Shown here: piece after piece, positions 42,178 to 52,080 of the stretch
How the letters are laid out: each line of letters begins with the position of its first letter
Position numbering within the stretch: the stretch's first letter is position 1
Origin: Eretmocerus hayati
Taxonomy: Eukaryota; Arthropoda; Insecta; Hymenoptera; Aphelinidae
Assembly (NCBI GenBank): GCA_029851415.1
Contig: CM056742.1
Coordinates: 62,754,454-62,818,453 of the forward strand
Direction: 5' to 3'
Length of the DNA stretch: 64,000 nucleotides
Notes under the pieces: model-generated
The model's database searches: none
What the model saw: only the letters and a program-made list of their open reading frames with translations
Told to the model about the DNA's origin: nothing
Program-made: the position numbers and the translations under genes

Positions 42178-43051
42178 TACTGTTTAAAACGAACTTGAAT
42201 TCGAATCGAGGATGAACGGAGACTGATCACTTTCACAGAAAAGTCTCACTCAGTGATGAGTATTTTCCTTGATGTATTTCATGAGTTGCATCAGCAGACA
42301 AGATAACATATTTGAGATACAAGTTCGATGAGAAAAAAAATGGTTAAAATTTTTCATAATGAGAAGATAGATTAGGATTTATGTCAATAGTTTGACCTTT
42401 TGAACTTCTGCATCAGCAGAAAAGATGCGATTCCCTCTGTTATCATCAAACTTCTCGAACATTTTCCTCATTATGGAGGTCATCTGTAATGATAAGAGTG
42501 TGATTCGCGTTGCACTTTAAACTTTCTGCTTCACCAAGCAAGATCGAATTCGTGATTGAGTGATGGGTAATTTCCTTGATGGATTTTATGAGTTGCATCA
42601 GCAGCAAGATAATTAGAAGAAATTGTAGTGGTTTGTTTAATGAAACTTATCGTGAAATTCAAAGAAGTTTATCTGTTTCTCGTATTTGAGATACAAGTTC
42701 GATGAGGAAAAAAAATGGTTGAAAAAGTTTCTATAATGAGAAGATAGATTGAGGTTTGCATCAGAAGTTTAACTTTTCAAACTTCTACGTCAGCAAAAAA
42801 TATAATTCTCTCTGTTGTCATCAAAACCTCTCGAACATTTTCCTCGTTGGGAAGGTCATCTGTAATGATGAAAAGTTTGCGTTCTAGTTTAATTCTGCCT
42901 CACGAAGCAAGATCAAATTTCTGATTTAAGAATCATAGAGAGTTTTGAGCAATCTGTATATAAGCTTCTCGACAGAACTGATGAGTTTAGTTGAAGTAGA
43001 GTGCTTACTATGGCTGGATTGAGTCAGTTAAATAAATAATCTAATTACTGT
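42178..43051. repeat. Duplicated noncoding block between divergent R2 and OB-fold genes
   Basis: Two diverged copies of a block of about 320-370 bp: about 42240-42560 and 42555-42930. Shared landmarks are GAGTTGCATCAGCAG, ATTTGAGATACAAGTTCGAT and GAACATTTTCCTC followed by AGGTCATCTGTAATGAT. It lies exactly between two divergently oriented genes, so it may contain their promoters; no clear TATA pair was fixed. Confidence 0.6.
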
Positions 43052-43513
43052 ATGACTAGAAAGATCAAAGATTTAGATAACTCGCGTTACGTGATACAGG
43101 GTGTTCGAAGCATTATCACACGTTACGGTGAAGCTATTGTCTTTGAACTTCATGACTCGAAAGTTAAAGAAGAATTCGAGTTATTTGCTCCGAAAGGCTT
43201 ATCGTTTATGATACATAAAGACTTGGATGCTAATCTTCAAAAGTTCAATTACCCCAATCGTGAGATTTCTCTCTCAGTCTACAAAGACAGAAAAGAGTAC
43301 AGGATTAGATTCCATGAACTAACACTAATCGAGTCTGACAGTGAGGAGGAAGAATTAGATGTTCAACCACCTGTAGACACATCCGAAGCAGAAATAAGAG
43401 GAGTAGAAGATCCACCCCCACCTTATACTCCACCTGGAAGACCTAGGAAAAAAAGAAGGACTGGTGTTGAAGGGAATGTCTCTACCCGTCGTCGGAGACG
43501 TGAAAGGAATTAG
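43052..43513 (+). CDS. Putative OB-fold DNA-binding protein with PPPPY motif
   Basis: 153 residues, intact. The first 90 residues (RYVIQGVRSIITRYGEAIVF, FELFAPKGLSFMI) resemble the small OB-fold-type proteins of Polintons that have a T-(K/R)-YG and LPxR/APK pattern; single-strand DNA binding is inferred from that likeness. Then an acidic stretch (SDSEEEELD, 96-103), a Pro-rich PPPPYTPPGRP (121-131) and a very basic tail (RKKRR and RRRRRERN). PPPPY is a WW-domain/NEDD4-binding late-domain type motif. Followed at once by an overlapping small frame. Confidence 0.5.
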   Translation: MTRKIKDLDNSRYVIQGVRSIITRYGEAIVFELHDSKVKEEFELFAPKGLSFMIHKDLDANLQKFNYPNREISLSVYKDRKEYRIRFHELTLIESDSEEEELDVQPPVDTSEAEIRGVEDPPPPYTPPGRPRKKRRTGVEGNVSTRRRRRERN

Positions 43514-43703
43514 AGTATCTTCTAATTTGAATGAGGGAGAGGGTGTAGGTGATACATCTTCACCTCAAGGTTCCCGTGATATACAGGTGAACATTATATC
43601 GAGCACTACGGAGGAGGAAATCATCCCACTCCAGGATAACAATAACCTCCCCAGCTACTATATTCCTATAGAATTACCACCAGATTTTTTCGAAGATTTT
43701 TGA
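43476..43703 (+). CDS. Small overlapping frame, acidic, unknown
   Basis: About 75 codons from ATG 43476, overlapping the end of the OB-fold gene by 38 bases and ending 12 bases before the next ATG (43715). Reads VNIISSTTEEEIIPLQDNNN and YYIPIELPPDFFEDF. No family recognised; could instead be part of a spliced neighbour. Confidence 0.35.
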   Translation: MSLPVVGDVKGIRVSSNLNEGEGVGDTSSPQGSRDIQVNIISSTTEEEIIPLQDNNNLPSYYIPIELPPDFFEDF

Positions 43704-43714
43704 AAATTTGTGAG

Positions 43715-44724
43715 ATGGGTGAATCTTCGAGAGTTGCATTCAGTACTCACGAAAATGTTACTCCAATTCGTGAAATAATATCTGAACCAGGAACTACACG
43801 TAAGACTCCACCTGTGATGACATCCTTTGAAGGAATAGATGAAAATGTGGTAGGCTTGGACGCTGTTGATATAGATGATGATGATAATGATGATGATATC
43901 ATCACAGAGGGAATGGCAGAGGTATGGAGTGGTGGGGCCAATGTTGAAATAATACCAGAGTAAGTAAGAGAAACGAAAGAGTGTGTGTGTGTATGTCTAA
44001 AATGAGATGACCATCATGATTCATTTTTTGTTTTAGTCGAGAGGAAATTACTAGCACGAGACGTTACCTCGATGTGTGTACTAAAGAATATTCACTACAA
44101 CTTCATCCAGTCATTGGGTCTACATCATCATTCAACATTATATTGAGATGTGGGGGTATAAGTTTTGATATGGTTATGGAAGAGTATGATGAAATTTGTG
44201 AGCTATATGATATCATTCGAAATTTCATTCGAAGGAGGTATAAATGTAATGATCGTGTATTGATTACTCACGATAAAAAATATAAATTATGTTTGAAAGT
44301 TGAAAATTATAGAACAGTTATGATTTTAACTCATTCAGATGGAGGGGTAATGTGTTTTACAAAATCAAATTTTGAAAAATTGATGTTGAGTAAACATTTC
44401 ATAAACCTTGAATATGAGAAATATTTGAAAGAACTATTATGCTCTCAGAAGTTATTAGCAGAATTTATTCTCATTATATACAACGCCTTTAAAAATATGG
44501 AAATCAACCCCCTTGAAGAAATTGAAATTAGGGATTATCTGATAAATAAGGGACATCTTGATATGCGTAAGAATCATGAATGTGATTTTGTCATGAACAA
44601 CATTGAATATATCATGAAAGAAGCGAAAAGACGATTGAAATTCGAGAAGCGACGGGAGAAAGATAAGATTGTGAAAGCTAAGAAATCTCAATCATCTGAA
44701 GGTTGGTTATCAAGACTGAAGTAG
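43715..44724 (+). CDS. Spliced Polinton gene of unknown function
   Basis: Exon 1 (43715-43959): MGESSRVAF, then an acidic run DAVDIDDDDNDDDIITEG. A 77-bp intron GTAAGT...TTTTAG (43960-44036; contains a GT repeat). Exon 2 (44037-44724): joining GA with T gives Asp and continues REEITSTRRYLDVCTKEYSL. The total is about 310 residues. Exon 2 has KLCLKVENYRTVMILTHSDG, VMCFTKSNFEKLMLSKHFIN and a basic C-terminus (KRRLKFEKRREKDKIVKAKK). AATAAA at 44765-44770, 40 bases after the stop. No domain recognised; the gene is undamaged. Confidence 0.6.
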
Positions 44725-44770
44725 TTCACAATGTACTCCATGTGTGTTGTATTGTTCAAAAATGAATAAA

Positions 44771-45835
44771 TAAAGCGGTTGGTTACACTCTGTGTATTAA
44801 TTCAAAAACCCCCCATAATCTAAATCATAATACTCAAATCAGTGAACTTCTCAACTTTCATACTACTATCATGGTATACTCATGTATTTAACATAAGTGA
44901 GTGTCTGTATACTCTCATCATGATGAATAGATTCAAAATGAACGATGTGAGTAGATTTTTGATTAAGCATAAATCGAAATAAGCTTCAAATTTTAGTTGA
45001 ACTTTGAAAGGATCTATCATCTCAGACTGCTTTGCTCGTCTCATCAAGAAATTTCTAAGAACTCGAGTCATCATTGAATCATGAGCTTAATATGAAGCTT
45101 ATGATTCAAAGCATCTAAGAAATAAAAAAGTACTAACTGAAGCTAACTTATGAGGTGTGTCACACATCACTCATTACAAGTAAGATTGTATAGAAACAAC
45201 TGCATTCTAGATCAGTTACGGATATGAACTCGTGAATAACAAGTCTCAATTCGCAGATAGCAAGCAACGTGTGTAAATCGAGTATCTGTGGATAACAAAA
45301 CCCGTGATGTGTCTAAACGATAATGCAAAAAGTTGTGTATAACCATTTCGGTCCTGAACTTGACATGCTGAAACCGTCTCTGCTCATCCTGTTTACACTA
45401 TTTTTTATTTCTACACTCAACTTACACTGGACTGCAAAAATACACCTAATTACTCCACTTTTCCACAGTCAAGTAGCATTGTGTTCCTCACTCATCCTTA
45501 GTCTACACACCGTATACTGACTGGTACTGATCAGTGAGTTGAGCTAAAGCACCTTCACAGAGATCTGACCGAACCGGGTCTGTAGCTCTTTTTATCGTAT
45601 GAAGAGATAGAGAGGGAGAAAGAGATTGTATGTTCAATGCTATTGAATCTCTCATCAAGTGCTGGAAATTTCCCGAGCTATTGAATCTCTCATCAAGTGC
45701 TGGAAATTCCCCGATATTATCATGACCTCTGAAGTTAACTTTCTTATCAATTATTGCCTACATCAAGTAGCTTGATGTAAATTCCACATTATGCTGAGCA
45801 TTGTATGATGAAGATTCTTTCATCAAACCAATAAA
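44771..45835. other. Noncoding right end of Polinton, with a 37-bp tandem duplication
   Basis: No gene seen. At about 45640-45712 the segment CTATTGAATCTCTCATCAAG followed by TGCTGGAAATT occurs twice in tandem. Confidence 0.5.
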
Positions 45836-46051
45836 CATCACGTGTATGTAATAACACGATGTCGAGATGTGTATGTTATAACATGATACCGAGCTGCCTA
45901 TGATTTTACACAGAAATATTGGAGATTTCGAAAAGTGATCGTCCCATGCTAGTGCGTGTTAAACACGAATCCAAGCTTTAATGCTAATTGAATAGGAGCA
46001 GAGTGCAAATCAACATTTGGGATCCAAGTGCACCCGCGTAGATACTCTACT
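45836..46051 (-). repeat. Polinton right terminal inverted repeat
   Basis: Inverted copy of 22373-22580, ending CCGCGTAGATACTCTACT at 46051. The right copy is slightly longer because of small indels. Confidence 0.85.
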
Positions 46052-46141
46052 CGATGGTCCATTCATTTTCCAGTGAATTCAGCCATTCGAGATCTCTCTA
46101 CCACAAGTCCAAATCTTCCAGCTGCGGAACAGTGCAGTCAG
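46052..46141 (-). pseudogene. BEL/Pao fragment, partner of 21110-22372
   Basis: Minus strand reads TVPQLEDLDLW-stop-RDLEWLNSLEN, matching the LWWRGPEWL landmark that precedes the WSGPE segment found at 22372. It shows that the Polinton split one BEL/Pao copy. It is cut again at 46141 by a TIR element. Confidence 0.7.
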
Positions 46142-46926
46142 GGACTATACATTAATTACGTAAGCAAATTTTTCGCTATGTTCGACCATCCACCCACCTC
46201 CGGTAAGAGGCCGTTAGATTGAGTCTCACCACCCACCCATTTTCGGACGTAAGATTTTGTACATGTATAGAGTATATGGTGCTTGTATTTGAATAAAAGT
46301 AGAATACGCATGACAATTCAATTTTTTGGATACATGGCTGATTACACTCTTATTCTCCAATGAAGGGGCTCGGAATCCAATCCCCGATCGATTCGGTGAT
46401 GGGGGCTGACGACTTTTGTAACTTCAATTCTAAATCATTCTGCGCTGTCTCGGCCTCTTCGCATTCTTCCCAAAGACGCATATAAAAACAAAGTAGATTG
46501 GCCCTTGTGAGCTCGAAAAGGATGTCTTTGGTTCATTCAGCAGTGAGCATTCTAAGATTCATCGCGAAATCGGGCAAATTTTACTGATAGCGACTGAGAA
46601 AATCAGCTTGGTATTCGATTCAAACGCATGCCTCTGAAACAATAGTTATCGTGTTCATCGGTCAAAATACGTGGGGAATCATTGTTTTGATACGCTCTTG
46701 CCACGCTACGGGGGAGTGCTATTGGAACTTTTAGTTCATCAAATTACCAGAAAATAACGCTGTTCCAGGAAAATCAGTTCTTCGCAGTTGAAAAAAAACT
46801 CGTGACGTACAGGCGCAAAACTGGGTACGAATTCGTTCTCTACAAAAAATACACGAGAAGAGCATCGAGACATTCTGACACCAAAATTTCGTCACCGGAA
46901 TTCTTTTTTCTGTTCTGAAACATTCG
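46141..46926 (-). mobile_element. TIR element X, partial inverted copy
   Basis: Inverted copy of about 56660-57204, starting at its terminal GGGACTATACATTAATTACG. About 250 bp (46320-46575) are extra compared with the other copy and look like a separate insertion. No coding frame. It breaks off where repeat R begins. Confidence 0.7.
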
Positions 46927-47340
46927 TATATAAGGGCGTTCAAACCATCGAACATTCGGCCACTTGAGCCGCGTGTCAGGGGTAAACTTTCATTGCTCTT
47001 CCACCACTTTGAAAAGCCCGAGCAATGAGAGAAGGGCGAAACACGCATAATATCAGCGTAGAATCCAAATTTTTTCGAATAAAAATTCTCATTTTTCATC
47101 TTTACTTCTCATTCCTTTCCATCAAAATCCTTTAGATGCATCCTCGGAACCATACGAGGCTCTAAAGGTGCATCGATCGAGAGTGGAGTGAAATCCATTC
47201 TCGATTGATGCCAAAAACGTCAGCATTATCTGCTGACTTTAACTCGCAAAGACCGAAAAAATTATATCTTCATAATTTGAAATTCCCGCGAGTGATAAAT
47301 ACGATATCCGATCATATCGATCGAGTGTCAAAATTAATTA
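46927..47340 (+). repeat. Dispersed repeat R, copy 2
   Basis: Same orientation and order as 18.76-19.41 kb: TATATAAGGGCGTTCAAACC, stem-loops CATTGCTC/GAGCAATG and TCGAGAGTGGA/TCCATTCTCGA, then GCGAGTGATAAATACGATAT and TCATATCGATCGAGTGTC. Stable structure and conservation between copies, no protein. Confidence 0.65.
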
Positions 47341-47471
47341 GATATAATTTTATTTCTCTATCAATCTCAAGTTTGAGATCGATTAATTGAGAAATTAACG
47401 ATCGGGTTTGATCGTAGAGGTGTTAATTAATGAAAAAATTGCATATGACAGACATCGAGAGAGAAAAGTCG

Positions 47472-47542
47472 CCTGGACCCAGATTTGAACTGGGGGCCTT
47501 CTTCACACCGGGGAAGTCACTCTACCAGCTGAGCTATCCAGG
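47472..47542 (-). tRNA. tRNA-like sequence (left arm copy)
   Basis: Acceptor stem CCTGGAT/GTCCAGG, perfect box A TAGCTCAGCTGG, D arm GCTC...GAGT, T arm CCCAG-TTCAAAT-CTGGG (box B AGTTCAAATCT, two changes from consensus) and a TTTT run just downstream. The anticodon arm has an 8-nt loop CCCGGTGT without T33, so no anticodon can be assigned. A tRNA pseudogene or the head of a tRNA-derived SINE is likely. Confidence 0.45.
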
Positions 47543-50500
47543 GCTCAGGGATCTCTCGTCTCGATGTCATGCATATGCGCGCCTTTTTCTTTGCCGAAGG
47601 CACCTGAAATCAGGTTACACTTTTCGAACTTGACTCGTCCTCTTATGTTTCAAAATGATGTTATATCCGTAAATCGGCATTGGAGGACTAATTTTATCTG
47701 TCTATCAATCTCAAGTTTGAGATCGATGAATTGATAGCAGCCCCGAAGACAGCCGAATTCAGGATGACGTTGACTCTGCTTAGAAGCTCGTAGCGAGGCA
47801 AGTTGGGTCACCTAAAATACTGATCCCACTCGCGTCACCTAATTTATTTTGGCCAGATCGGAGCAAGGCCAGGTCCCCCACACCACGAAGGGCGGGTTGG
47901 TGGGGGAGGATTTGGGAGCGTACCTGAAAATAAACGGGGCTATCTGAGGACACATGAATATCCGACTCACGATTTATAAGAACATAGGAAGAGTATTTAT
48001 TGCCATTAGAATGTTCACGTTACGGCGCGCAGGCCGATAAACCTAGTTACAAAAGCCGTATGTGGCGAAAGTCTCTTAAATGTTCATCTTGCAAGAAAAT
48101 CACCAGGTCCAGAATTACATTGCGGTGAAAACGTGTCTATATATTGACTCAAACACTCTCACTAATTCGCGTCAGAGATGCACATATAGTGAGGGGCGGG
48201 GCTTCCGCTGCTATCACTGCACACGCACTATTGCTCTGCTGAGCCACTTCCTTCTTCGCCGGAAACTCACTTTCGCGTCCACGAAATGGCGTTCTAATGC
48301 TGCGCACGCGGTCAAAATATCTCGAGTATCCACGAAACCTGTTGTGCGAGCAATGAGGGTGTCCAAGAAGTCGACGATAGTCCTAGGCGTTCATGTGGAC
48401 TCCCAAGCTGGCCACGAAAGACAGCTTCCCGAGACAGGCGTCACTGCGGTGCAGGTCGCGAGGAACACGCGAGGGAATGATCCGAAAATATCGCACCAAC
48501 GTGCCTACAACTCCATCAGGAGTCTATCGGCGTCCCTCGAGGGATATCACTCGTCCGACGCACATCGTGTCGTGGCCGCAATCACACTACCACGAAATAA
48601 ACTCAGACTTACCGTTACTTGATCGGCGTGCCTCCCTGGTTGTAGCCCGGTCACCTTGTCGCTGACGAGGTTAGCACCAGCTGCTGCAACGCGCTCGAGC
48701 CAGTTCGCGACGCCCAAGACCTCCGGGCGAGAGTGCGTGGTGGGTCAACTGGCGAGCGAAAAACTGGCAATCACTGGGATTCAGCCCATATTGCACCTGC
48801 GACACAGACACTAGGGTGGACCGAAAATCCATTCTTCTCGGGAATGGCTTCGGGCTAGTGGAAATTCACTGTCTTTCGATGAGAAAATACAGAAATTTTT
48901 CCGCTGCATGGTCAAAATTGACTTTTTCAGGTGGAGCAAGAGGCTTGAAATTCAAGAAAAATTAAGAAAAACGCGCTCTTCGACCCTTTTCCGCTATTGT
49001 TTCGGGTGAATCTTCGGTGCATCTTCACATTTTGATACGTGCTTCAGTTCATTTCGAAGCTTGTTCCGAAATCCTCGGAATGAGTTAAGGTACGGCCTAA
49101 TTGAGTGATGTGGACCGGGGTTGTGGTAAATTTACGAAAAATGGGTAACCCTCTTCTTCTTACGTTTCCCATCCGCGATCATGAGGACGCATGCGTTATA
49201 TCGCCACCCGACAAAGAGAACTCTGTCCAGATTCTCACGCTCAGGCTTCCACAGTTTCCACTATTTTGGGCTTGATTGGAGGAAGTCACCTTAAAATTGC
49301 TGAGGAATGAGATCTTGTGACGAAGCAAAAGTGAAGGAGATTTTTGAAAAATTAAGAAAAACATGACATTTTGATAATTCTTCCGAAAGTGACGCGATTG
49401 GGCGTAGAATATTTCCTTTCACTGACATGCATATGAACAACCATTCCTCGTGTATTTTCAGCCGTGGAAACCAAAAACGAGGTCTACTTAGGCTTCAGGA
49501 GTCGAGGGTTTTTGTGAATCGCGAGATACCAATCCTAGCGATAAAACAACACTTTTCCGGGAAACGCCCGAATCCGTTCAAATCACTGTGCTGCTGACGA
49601 GAGAATTCCAATAGACCTTGATCATTCATGGAAGTCTATTTTCCTACGTATTCTGAGCAGGGGTTTTAACGGAATCCATTTTGGATTTTGTTGAATTTCG
49701 TTGAATTCTATCTGATGACCCATTTTGTGATGGAGTCCCACTCTAAAAATCATAACCATCATCTTATGAGAATTATGAGTTTTTGAGTAAGATTTTGTTA
49801 TGAAATAGATCTTTGTATAGAATTCAACGAAATTCAACGAAATTGAAAATGGATTTCGATAAAAACCCTGATTCTGAGCTCCCGAAAACGATCCCGGTAG
49901 TTTCATGGAGCTCCAGTACGTGAAATTTAAGTGAAGACTAGCTGACGACAGATGTGCCAACCCTGTGTATAAGGATAGGCAGTCCACGCAGAGGATAGGA
50001 TGAAAATCTTCCGTCGTCATTTGCTCAATACTTGAATCTGACGCATACAAGTTCGATGAAAACACCGGGATCGTTTTCAGGAGAACAAAGTACGTAGAAA
50101 ATCGTGTCTTGATAAGGATTCAGGCCGATTAGAACATTCTCCCCCAGCAACACAGCGATTTGAATGGATTTAGATGTTTCTTGGGAAAGTTGAATTTTAT
50201 CGCCAGGATCACTTTCTTTCGAATCACAAAGACCCTTGACCCCTGAGGCCTAAGTAGAACTCGTTTCTGGTTGCTAGGGATGAAGATACAGAATGGTCGT
50301 TCATATGACGACTCAGCGGGAAAAAATAGTCTACGCTCTATCGCGTCACTTTTGGATGGACCATCAAAACGTCATGTTCTTCTTAATTTTTCAAAAATCC
50401 CCTTGACTTTTGCTTCGTCACAAGATCTCACTCCTCAGCAATTTTAAGGTGACTTCCTCCAATCAAGCCCAAAATAGTGGAAACTGTGGAAGCCTGAGCG

Positions 50501-51848
50501 TGAGAATCTGGACAGAGTTCTCTTTGTCGGGTGGCGATATAACGCATGCGTCCTCATGATCGCGGATGGGAAACGTAAGAAGAAAGGGGTTACCCATTTT
50601 TCGTAAATTCACAACAACCTCGGTCCACATCACTCAATTAGGACGTACCTTAACTCATTTCGAGGATTTCGGAACAAGCTTCGAAATGAACTGAAGCACG
50701 TATCAAAATGTGAAGATGCACCGAAGATTCACCCGAAACAATAGCGGAAAAGGGTCGAAGAACGCGTTTTTCTTAATTTTTCTTGAATGCCAAGCCTCTT
50801 GCTCCACCTGAAAGAGTCAATTTTGACCATGCAGCGGAAAAATTTCTGTATTTTCTCATCAAAAGACAGTAAATTTCCACTAGCCCGAAGCCATTCCCGA
50901 GAAAAATGGATTTTCGGCCCACCCTAGTGTCCGTGTCGCAGGTGCAATATGGGCTGAATCCCAGTGATTGCCAGTTTTTCGCTCGCCAGTTGACCCACCA
51001 CGCACTCTCGCCCGGAGGTCTTGGGCGTCGCGAACTGGCTCGAGCGCGTTGCAGCAGCTGGTGCCAACCTCGTCAGCGACAAGATGACCGGGCTACAACC
51101 GGGGAGGCACGCCGATCAAGTAACGGTGAGTCTGAGTTTATTTTGTGGTAGTGTGAGTGCGGCCACGACACGATGTGCGTCGGACGAGTGATATCCCTCG
51201 AGGGACGCCGATAGACGCCTGATGGAGTTGTAGGCACGTTGGTGCGTTATTTTCGGATCATTCCCTCGCGTGTTCCTCGCGACGTGCACCGCAGTGACGC
51301 CTGTCTCGGGAAGCTGCCTTTCGTGGCCAGCTTGGGAGTCCACATGGACGCCTAGGACTATCGTCGACTTCTTGGACACCATCATTGCTCGCACAACGGG
51401 TTTCGTGGATACTCGAGATATTTTGACCGCGTGCGCAGCATTAGAACGCCATTTCGTGGACGCGAAAGTGAGTTTCCGGCGAAGAAGGCACCAGCCCGCC
51501 CTTCGTGGTGTGGGAGACCTGGCCTTGCTCCGATCTGGCCAAAATAAATTAGGTGACGCGAGTGGGATCAGTATTTTAGGTGACCCAACTTGCCTCGTTA
51601 CAAGCTTCTAAGCAGAGTCAACGTCATCCTGAATTTGGCTGTCTTCGGGGCTGCTATCAATTCATCGATCTCAAACTTGAGATTAGTAGACAGATAAAAT
51701 TAGTCCTCCAATGCCGATTTACGGATATAACATCATTTTGAAACATAAGGGGACGAGTCAAGTTCGAAAAGTGTAACCTGATTTCAGGTGCCTTCGGCAA
51801 AGAAAAAGGCGCGCATATGCATGACATCGAGACGAGAGTTCCCTGAGC

Positions 51849-51919
51849 CCCGGATAGCTCAGCTGGTAGAGTGTCTTTCCCGGTGTGAAGAAGGCCCCCA
51901 GTTCAAATCTGGGTCCAGG
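51849..51919 (+). tRNA. tRNA-like sequence (right arm copy)
   Basis: Inverted partner of 47472-47542. Box A and the T arm are identical; the acceptor has a mismatch (CCCGGAT against GTCCAGG); the anticodon stem TCTTT/GAAGA encloses the same 8-nt loop. Followed by TTTTTT, a possible Pol III terminator. Confidence 0.45.
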
Positions 51920-52080
51920 CGACTTTTTTCTCTCGATGTCTGCCATATGCAATTTTTTCATTAATTGACACCTCTACGATCAAACCCGATCGTTAATTTC
52001 TCAATTAATCGATCTCAAACTTGAGATTGATAGAGAAATAAAATTAGTCCTCCAATGCCGATTCACGAATATGACATCAT

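Larger units (their letters stand above)
22373..46051. mobile_element. Polinton/Maverick element (decayed), with ribonucleotide reductase cargo
   Basis: A 23.7-kb element bounded by inverted repeats starting AGTAGAGTATCTACGCGG. It has the full Polinton hallmark set: protein-primed PolB, chromodomain integrase, FtsK/HerA-type packaging ATPase, adenain-like protease, two capsid-type proteins and a PLA2-like minor protein, plus uncharacterised genes and a ribonucleotide reductase small subunit. It is inserted in a BEL/Pao relic on the minus strand. The expected 6-bp target duplication is imperfect (CACTGG left, CGATGG right). Gene breaks throughout show it is inactive. Confidence 0.93.
47345..52045. 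mobile_element. 4.7-kb foldback element carrying a tRNA-like gene in each arm
   Basis: Arms run from 47345 inwards to about 49600 and from about 50100 to 52045; landmarks match in reverse order (CTCAAGTTTGAGATCGAT ends, tRNA-like block, CACCACGAAGGGCGG, CTGCGACACAGACACTAGGG, the CACCCGACAAAGAGAACTCT block, CAAAAGTGAAGG). The left arm has about 350 extra bp (47890-48245). The centre contains a smaller inverted repeat, GTTGAATTTCGTTGAATTCT (about 49665-49870). Open frames of up to 180 codons in the arms are not protein-like. Confidence 0.75.

Noticed and set aside
22367..46057. Exact 6-bp target duplication of the Polinton
   Set aside because: CACTGG and CGATGG agree at only four of six positions; reported as imperfect.
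47472..47542. Assigning an amino acid to the tRNA-like sequence
   Set aside because: The 8-nt loop without T33 allows several readings (for example GTG); no anticodon can be defended.
48080..48622. 180-codon open frame (plus) and its counterpart at 51116-51394 (minus)
   Set aside because: They are mirror images in the two arms of a foldback, have biased, low-complexity composition and no recognisable domain.
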